DNA of 64,000 nt, taken from assembly GCA_963842955.1 (NCBI GenBank), contig CAWJIJ010000011.1:434001-498000 (forward strand), given 5' to 3'. Below, piece after piece: positions 58,524 to 64,000 of this stretch (position 1 is its first letter; every line of letters begins with the position of its first letter). Made by a program: the position numbers and the translations under genes. Below the pieces are notes generated by a model, which saw only the letters and a list, made by a program, of their open reading frames with translations, was not told the origin of the DNA and did no database searches. This DNA is from JARFQW01 sp963842955. Lineage in GTDB: Bacteria; Pseudomonadota; Gammaproteobacteria; Steroidobacterales; XN24.

Positions 58524-59615
58524 ATGGCACATCGCGAAACGTTCTACGAGGTCATGCGACAGCATGGCATTACCCGCCGCAGTTTTCTGAAGTTCTGCAG
58601 CCTGACCGCCGCCGGGCTGGGGATGGGGCCAGAGTTCGCGATGAAAATCGCGCACGCACTGGAGACCAAGCCCCGGACGCCGGTCATCTGGCTGCACGGA
58701 CTGGAATGCACCTGCTGCACCGAGTCGTTTATCCGCTCGGGCCATCCCCTGGCGAGCGACGTCATCCTGTCGATGATCTCGCTGGATTACGACGACACGC
58801 TCATGGCGGCCGCCGGCCATCAGGCCGAGGAACTGCTTGAGCAGACCATCGAGAAACACGACGGCAACTACATCCTGGCCGTTGAGGGCAATCCGCCGCT
58901 CAACGAAGACGGCATGTACTGCATCCAGGGCGGCCAGCCCTTCGTCGAGAAGCTTCGCCACATGGCGGACCACTGCAAGGCCATCATCGCTTGGGGCTCC
59001 TGCGCATCCTGGGGATGCGTGCAGGCGGCCCGCCCGAACCCGACCCGGGCCACGCCGGTCCACAAGGTCATTCGCAACAAGCCCATCGTCAAGGTGCCGG
59101 GATGCCCGCCGATCGCCGAGGTGATGACCGGCGTGATCACCTACATGATCGCTTTCGACGCGCTGCCGGAACTGGACCGCCAGGGCCGACCGAAAATGTT
59201 CTACAGCCAGCGCCTCCACGACAAATGCTACCGGCGGCCGCATTTCGACGCCGGCCAGTTTGTCGAGCGTTTCGACGACGAGGGCGCGCGCAAGGGCTAT
59301 TGCCTTTACAAGGTCGGGTGCAAGGGCCCGACGACCTACAACGCCTGCTCCACCCTCGAGTGGAATGACGGCCTGTCATGGCCGGTCAAGTCAGGACATG
59401 GTTGTCTCGGCTGCGCCGAAGACGACTTCTGGGACAAGGGTTCTTTCTACAGCGCGGTTACCAACCTCAAGGTCGGGGGATCGGTCGAAGCCGACGCCGA
59501 CAAGGTCGGCAAGGTACTGGCCGGCGCTGCGGCCATCGGTGTCGCGGCCCACGCCGCCGCCTCGGTGGTCAGCCATATGAGCGACAAGGGCCGCAAGGAG
59601 GTGCGCCATGACTAA
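58524..59615 (+). CDS. hyaA: [NiFe]-hydrogenase small subunit, oxygen-tolerant type
   Basis: A 363-residue periplasm-facing iron-sulfur subunit with a twin-arginine signal (TRRSFLKF, 17-24) and a C-terminal membrane anchor (about 330-350). Cys62, 64, 65, 160, 165 and 194 map one-to-one, with a constant shift of 45, to the six proximal-cluster cysteines (17, 19, 20, 115, 120, 149) of E. coli Hyd-1. That pattern makes a [4Fe-3S] cluster and oxygen tolerance. GAAGG precedes the ATG. Confidence 0.97.
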   Translation: MAHRETFYEVMRQHGITRRSFLKFCSLTAAGLGMGPEFAMKIAHALETKPRTPVIWLHGLECTCCTESFIRSGHPLASDVILSMISLDYDDTLMAAAGHQAEELLEQTIEKHDGNYILAVEGNPPLNEDGMYCIQGGQPFVEKLRHMADHCKAIIAWGSCASWGCVQAARPNPTRATPVHKVIRNKPIVKVPGCPPIAEVMTGVITYMIAFDALPELDRQGRPKMFYSQRLHDKCYRRPHFDAGQFVERFDDEGARKGYCLYKVGCKGPTTYNACSTLEWNDGLSWPVKSGHGCLGCAEDDFWDKGSFYSAVTNLKVGGSVEADADKVGKVLAGAAAIGVAAHAAASVVSHMSDKGRKEVRHD

Positions 59616-61401
59616 GACCGTCACCGCCAACGGATTCGCCCTCGACACGAGCGGCCAGCGGGTCGTCGTCGATCCCATCTGCCGCATCGAAGGCCATCTC
59701 CGCATCGAGGTCAACGTCGACGAAGACAACGTCATCCGCAATGCGGTATCCACGGGCAACATGTGGCGCGGGCTGGAGGTCATTCTCGAGGGGCGCGACC
59801 CCAGGGACGCCTGGGCCTTCGTGGAACGGATCTGTGGCGTCTGCACGGGCGTGCATGCGCTGGCGTCCGTGCGCTCGGTGGAGGATGCCCTCGGCATCCA
59901 GATCCCGACGAACGCAAACCATATCCGCAACCTGATGATGCTGAACCAGTACGTCCATGACCATCTGGTGCACTTCTATCATCTCCACGCGCTGGACTGG
60001 GTGGACGTCGTGAGCGCCCTCTCGGCCGACCCGCGGGCCACGTCGGAGCTCATGAAGAGCATTACCGACTGGCCGAAGTCCTCGCCGGGCTATTTCAGGG
60101 ACGTTCAGAACAAGCTGAAACGCTTCGTGGAATCCGGCCAGCTCGGCCCGTTCGCGAACGCGTACTGGGGCAGCCCCGCCTACAAGCTGCCCCCGGAAGC
60201 CAATCTGATGGCGGTGACCCATTACCTGGAGGCGCTGGACTTCCAGAAGGACGTCTGCAAGATCCACACGATCTTTGGCGGCCGCAACCCGCATCCGAAC
60301 TGGCTGGTGGGCGGCATGCCCTGCTCCATCAACGTCAACGAGACCGGCGCGGTGGGCGCAATCAACATCGCCTGGCTGAACATGGCCTCGGACATCATCG
60401 ACCGGTCCATCGAGTTCGTGGACAAGGTCTATATCCCGGACCTGAAGGCCATCGCGTCCTTCTACAAGGACTGGGGCTACGGAGGCGGGCTGTCCGGGAA
60501 GAACGTTCTCTCCTACGGCGAGTTCCCGATGGCCGCCAACGACTGGTCCAACGACAACCTGATGATGCCCAGCGGCGCCATTCTCGACGGCAACCTCAGC
60601 CAGATCTACGAAGTGGACACACGGGATCCGGACCAGGTTCAGGAGTATGTCGAGCACTCCTGGTACAAGTACGACGATGATTCCCGCGGATTGCATCCCT
60701 GGGATGGCGTGACCGAGCCCAATTTCAAGCTGGGACCCAACGCCAAGGGCACCAAGACCAATATCGAGGCCCTCGACGAGGACGCGAAATACTCCTGGCT
60801 GAAGGCGCCTCGCTGGAAGGGCAACGCCATGGAAGTCGGTCCGCTGGCCCGCTACATCATCGGCTACGCCATGGGCCGGGACGACATCAAGGGACCCACG
60901 GACGACCTTCTGGGCGAACTGGGCCTGCCGGTCAGCGCCCTGTTCTCGACGCTTGGCCGCACGGCGGCCCGGGGGCTGGAGGCCTCATGGGCGGCCCACA
61001 AGCAGCGGGAGGTCTTTGACGCCATGATGGCCAACATCAAGGCCGGAGACACGGCCACGGCGAACATGGACCTCTGGGAACCGGCCACCTGGTCGGCGCA
61101 GACCAAGGGTGTGGGAATGGCGGAAGCGCCGCGCGGCGCTCTCGGGCACTGGATCAGGATCAAGGACACCAAGATCGACAACTACCAGGCGATCGTACCG
61201 TCTACCTGGAACGCCTCGCCCCGTGATCCGGCCGGCAATATCGGCGCCTACGAGGCGGCCCTGCTGGGGACGCCCATGGCGGATCCGACGCAGCCGCTGG
61301 AGATCCTGAGGACGATCCACAGCTTCGATCCCTGTCTCGCCTGCGCCAGCCATGTGATTTCGCCGGACGGCCAGGAACTGGCCGTGGTGAAGGTGCGCTA
61401 A
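59608..61401 (+). CDS. hyaB: [NiFe]-hydrogenase large subunit
   Basis: A 597-residue catalytic subunit. The nickel site is formed by Cys76 and Cys79 in RICGVCTGVHALA and by Cys576 and Cys579 in FDPCLACASH. The chain continues 15 residues past His582, the peptide removed by the maturation protease HyaD. It overlaps hyaA by 8 nt and is exported with it. Confidence 0.98.
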   Translation: MTKTVTANGFALDTSGQRVVVDPICRIEGHLRIEVNVDEDNVIRNAVSTGNMWRGLEVILEGRDPRDAWAFVERICGVCTGVHALASVRSVEDALGIQIPTNANHIRNLMMLNQYVHDHLVHFYHLHALDWVDVVSALSADPRATSELMKSITDWPKSSPGYFRDVQNKLKRFVESGQLGPFANAYWGSPAYKLPPEANLMAVTHYLEALDFQKDVCKIHTIFGGRNPHPNWLVGGMPCSINVNETGAVGAINIAWLNMASDIIDRSIEFVDKVYIPDLKAIASFYKDWGYGGGLSGKNVLSYGEFPMAANDWSNDNLMMPSGAILDGNLSQIYEVDTRDPDQVQEYVEHSWYKYDDDSRGLHPWDGVTEPNFKLGPNAKGTKTNIEALDEDAKYSWLKAPRWKGNAMEVGPLARYIIGYAMGRDDIKGPTDDLLGELGLPVSALFSTLGRTAARGLEASWAAHKQREVFDAMMANIKAGDTATANMDLWEPATWSAQTKGVGMAEAPRGALGHWIRIKDTKIDNYQAIVPSTWNASPRDPAGNIGAYEAALLGTPMADPTQPLEILRTIHSFDPCLACASHVISPDGQELAVVKVR

Positions 61402-61454
61402 ATCCGCCTGAAGGGGGCGGCCGGCGGCCGCCCCCGGTCCAGGAGAAGATCGAG

Positions 61455-62162
61455 ATGACCAACAAAGCCGCAGTCGAAGGCCACAGCCTGGCCAACATCC
61501 AGCCCACCTATGTGTTCGAGGCCCCGGTTCGGATCTGGCACTGGCTCCACGCGCTGAGCATTTTCGTGCTCTGCGTTACCGGCTATTTCATCGCCTATCC
61601 CCTGCCCTCCGTGGGCGGCGAGGCCAGCAGCCACTTCCTGATGGGCACCTTCCGGTGGCTCCATTTCGTCGCCGCATACGTTTTCACGATCGGCTTTTTG
61701 GTTCGGATCTACTGGGCGATCGTAGGCAACCGCTATGCCCGCGAACTGTTCATTCTGCCCATACACAAGGCCGAATGGTGGAAAGATCTGATCCATGAGG
61801 TGAAGTACTACGGGTTCATGACCCGCAAGAGCCACAAAATCCTCGGTCACAACCCGCTCGCCCAGTCGGCGATGTTCTTCTTCAACGTCATCCTGACGCT
61901 GTTCCTCATCGTCACCGGCTTTGCTCTCTACGCCGAGGGTCTGGGCCAGGGCAGCTGGGCCGACAAGATGTTCGGGTGGGCAATCCCCCTGCTGGGCGGA
62001 TCCCTGAACACCAAGATGTGGCATCTCACCGCCATGTGGCTGATGATCGTATTCGTGGTCATCCACATCTACATGGCCATCCGGGCGGACATCATGAGCC
62101 GCGAGAGCAGCATCAGCACGATCATCGGCGGCTGGCGCATGTACAAGGACGACCTGCCCTGA
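61455..62162 (+). CDS. hyaC: Hydrogenase b-type cytochrome subunit
   Basis: A 235-residue inner-membrane diheme cytochrome b that passes electrons from the small subunit to quinone. It has four hydrophobic segments with His ligands in RIWHWLHALSIFVLCVTGYF, FRWLHFVAAYVFTIGFLVRI and MWHLTAMWLMIVFVVIHIYM. Its stop codon overlaps the hyaD start (TGATG). Confidence 0.96.
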   Translation: MTNKAAVEGHSLANIQPTYVFEAPVRIWHWLHALSIFVLCVTGYFIAYPLPSVGGEASSHFLMGTFRWLHFVAAYVFTIGFLVRIYWAIVGNRYARELFILPIHKAEWWKDLIHEVKYYGFMTRKSHKILGHNPLAQSAMFFFNVILTLFLIVTGFALYAEGLGQGSWADKMFGWAIPLLGGSLNTKMWHLTAMWLMIVFVVIHIYMAIRADIMSRESSISTIIGGWRMYKDDLP

Positions 62163-62791
62163 TGTCCAGCCGCTTCCCCGCGGACCTCGGCCCGGAACCG
62201 TCGGTCGAGGAGTTCGAGACGCTCGTTCTGGGCCTGGGCAACATCCTGTGGGCCGACGAAGGTTTCGGCATCCGCGCGGTCGAAGCGCTGAACGAAGCGT
62301 GGACCTTTCCGGAGGGCGTCCGGGTCATGGACGGTGGTACCCAGGGGATTTTCCTGATGCCCTGGGTGCGTACCGCAACCAATCTTCTGATTCTCGACGC
62401 CATCGACTTCGGCCTCGAGCCCGGATCACTCAGGCTGATCGAGGGTGACGACGTACCCCGGTTCATGGGGGTCAAGAAAGTCAGCATGCACCAGGCGGGA
62501 TTCCAGGAAGTGCTGATGACAGCTCAGTTGTCGGGGGAATTTCCCGAGCGTATCGCCCTCGTGGGAGTCCAGCCCGAACTGCTCAACGACTACGGGGGCA
62601 GCCTTCGTCTCGTGGTGCGCGAGCAGGTCCCCGGCGCGGTGGACCTGGCCGTTGAGGTGCTCAGGGGCTGGGGCATCGAGCCGGAGGCGCGGACTGCCAT
62701 GCTGCCCGACCGCGAGCGGGTCGGTCCCGGCGAACTGAACATCAGCGATTACGAATTCGGCCGGCCCGCGGCCAGAGAGGGCGAATCTTGA
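62162..62791 (+). CDS. hyaD: Hydrogenase maturation protease HyaD
   Basis: A 209-residue endopeptidase that cuts the HyaB C-terminal peptide after nickel insertion. It has LVLGLGNILWADEGFGIRAV, the Asp in LILDAIDFGL and the His in VSMHQAGFQEVL, the nickel-sensing residues of the family. The ATG shares one base with the hyaC stop codon. Confidence 0.95.
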   Translation: MSSRFPADLGPEPSVEEFETLVLGLGNILWADEGFGIRAVEALNEAWTFPEGVRVMDGGTQGIFLMPWVRTATNLLILDAIDFGLEPGSLRLIEGDDVPRFMGVKKVSMHQAGFQEVLMTAQLSGEFPERIALVGVQPELLNDYGGSLRLVVREQVPGAVDLAVEVLRGWGIEPEARTAMLPDRERVGPGELNISDYEFGRPAAREGES

Positions 62792-63198
62792 CTCATCCGC
62801 TCATTGAGCGTCTCACGACCGAATACGGGTTGCCGGAGATAGGTCTGAACGACCATGAGGCCTTCATCGCGCAAGCGGGGATGACGGTGCTGTTTTTCGC
62901 CGGCGATCCCAAACGTTACAAGGAAACCACCGATGTCGCAGTGGTGTTGCCCGAACTGCTAGGAGCCTTCGAGGGCCAGCTGCGCGCCGGCCTGGTCGCC
63001 CGGGACGCAGAAATCGAATTGCAGAAACACTATGGATTTCGCCAATGGCCGAGCCTGGTGTTCCTTCGGGACGGGGGGTACCTGGGGGTCATTTCCCGCA
63101 TAAAGAACTGGTCCGAGTACCTGGAAGAAATCCAGGAACTGAGCCAGGCCGAGGTTCGGCGCCCGCCCGGGTTCAGCATTCCGGTCGTGAGCGCCTGA
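62788..63198 (+). CDS. hyaE: Hydrogenase accessory protein HyaE (TTG start)
   Basis: A 136-residue thioredoxin-fold chaperone of the HyaE/HupG family without a CxxC motif (MTVLFFAGDPKRYKETTDVA, RQWPSLVFLRDGGYLG). It is thought to bind the small subunit before Tat export. The TTG start overlaps the hyaD stop codon (TTGA); the downstream sequence matches the family start. Confidence 0.9.
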   Translation: MTHPLIERLTTEYGLPEIGLNDHEAFIAQAGMTVLFFAGDPKRYKETTDVAVVLPELLGAFEGQLRAGLVARDAEIELQKHYGFRQWPSLVFLRDGGYLGVISRIKNWSEYLEEIQELSQAEVRRPPGFSIPVVSA

Positions 63199-63226
63199 GC
63201 CGCAGCCGGCAGACGGAGATTTGCCT

Positions 63227-64000
63227 ATGAACTTGAGAGACATCCCTGTCGTCACCGTCGGTCCTGGCAGCCAGCCAAAGGAAACGGATGAAGCACAGCT
63301 GGAATACATCGCGTTGCCCAAGGAGATGTCCCGCTACACGATGCCGGACACGCCGGAGCCGGAGGACGTTGCCGGCCTGACCGGCGCCAGGGAGGCCATG
63401 GCCTGGCTTACGGATGCGCTGGCCCGCTACACCCCTGGCGGTGAACGCCTGCTCGCCGACGTCTCGGGGCTGGACGAAGAGAGCCGGGGTTTGGTCAACC
63501 AGATCCTGGGCGAGGGTGAGGTGAGCATCCGCTATGTGGGCGATTTCCGGGCGCAGATCCAGGAATCCGTCATGGCCGGTGTCTGGCGTTCCTTCTACAT
63601 GGACAACGACGACCGGATTACCCACGACCTGATCGAAGTGGCGGACGTCCCCTGCCTGGTCCGGCTGCCCGCAGCCGAAATTCTCACGCCGGCGGCACTC
63701 GCCAGCGTGGACATGCCCTGGGAGAGCATGAACGGCCCGGCAATTCTCACCGAGGTTGCCGAGCACGCGGGCAAGCGAAACGGCGACAGCCCGCCCCATG
63801 TGATCAACCTGTCACTGCTGCCCCTGTCGGACGCCGATCTGGCCTACCTGGATTCCGCCCTGGGTCTGGGGCCGGTCAGCATTCTCTCCCGCGGCTATGG
63901 GAACTGCGAGGTTCGCTCCACTCGTCTGCGCGACGTCTGGTGGGTCCGCTATTTCAACTCCATGAACACCCTGATTCTCAACAGCATCGAGATCACCGAC
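63227..64000 (+). CDS. hyaF: Hydrogenase accessory protein HyaF/HupH (C-terminus off window)
   Basis: The first 258 codons of a HyaF/HupH-type assembly protein. Visible motifs are GEVSIRYVGDFRAQIQESVM near residue 100, and GYGNCEVRSTRLRDVWWVRY with FNSMNTLILNSIEIT near the window edge. It acts in small-subunit maturation. ACGGAG precedes the ATG. The reading frame is open at the window end, so the 3' end is missing. Confidence 0.93.
   Translation, partial: MNLRDIPVVTVGPGSQPKETDEAQLEYIALPKEMSRYTMPDTPEPEDVAGLTGAREAMAWLTDALARYTPGGERLLADVSGLDEESRGLVNQILGEGEVSIRYVGDFRAQIQESVMAGVWRSFYMDNDDRITHDLIEVADVPCLVRLPAAEILTPAALASVDMPWESMNGPAILTEVAEHAGKRNGDSPPHVINLSLLPLSDADLAYLDSALGLGPVSILSRGYGNCEVRSTRLRDVWWVRYFNSMNTLILNSIEITD

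Overview
The window comes from a GC-rich gammaproteobacterium that looks like an aerobic sulfur and hydrogen oxidiser (chemolithotroph or mixotroph). The gammaproteobacterial signs are the gene order tRNA-Thr/Tyr/Gly/Thr-tuf-tRNA-Trp-secE-nusG-rplKAJL-rpoBC, the rpsL-rpsG-fusA-tuf-rpsJ block, encoded CCA ends on all five tRNAs, and a coaX-SPOR gene pair. The genus cannot be fixed from the sequence.

Layout. (1) 1-18,115, minus strand: the alpha, spc, S10 and str ribosomal operons run together, with secY, rpoA, tuf and fusA. (2) 18,116-32,457, minus strand: rpoC, rpoB, rplL, rplJ, rplA, rplK, nusG, secE, tRNA-Trp, a second tuf gene, and tRNAs Thr(GGT), Gly(TCC), Tyr(GTA) and Thr(TGT). The two tuf genes encode the same protein and look identical in DNA except for the start codon (GTG in one, ATG in the other). 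Consensus-like sigma-70 promoters can be read before rpsL, between rpsJ and rplC, and before tRNA-Tyr. An L10-leader type RNA precedes rplJ. (3) 32,532-34,481: an exported methyltransferase-like protein, an exported GlcG/HbpS-like protein and an exported DsrE-like protein. (4) 34,507-43,442, minus strand: a complete periplasmic thiosulfate-oxidising (Sox) cluster, soxC-D-X-Y-Z-A-K-B, preceded by two thioredoxin-fold genes and an exported alpha/beta hydrolase. SoxCD is present, so oxidation all the way to sulfate is expected. (5) 43,424-48,588: a SPOR protein, coaX, birA, plsY, a DMT-family permease and an HSL-type esterase. (6) 48,591-53,060: a flavin monooxygenase with a divergent TetR regulator, and two guanidino/ureido-group hydrolases of the amidinotransferase fold flanking an AhpD-like gene. 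(7) 53,061-58,107: an ECF sigma factor, its RskA-type anti-sigma factor, an HtrA-type protease, PBP4 (DacB) and a small lipoprotein, which together suggest envelope homeostasis. (8) 58,524-64,000, plus strand: hyaABCDEF for a membrane-bound uptake [NiFe]-hydrogenase. Its small subunit carries the six proximal-cluster cysteines of oxygen-tolerant enzymes. hyaF runs off the window.

Together the Sox and Hya systems would feed electrons from thiosulfate and H2 into an aerobic respiratory chain. I found no CRISPR array, transposon, prophage or clearly new gene system. The least expected signals are regulatory: an intrinsic terminator just downstream of the predicted str promoter, a promoter placed across the rpsJ stop codon, and a terminator plus promoter that split the tRNA-tufB cluster.
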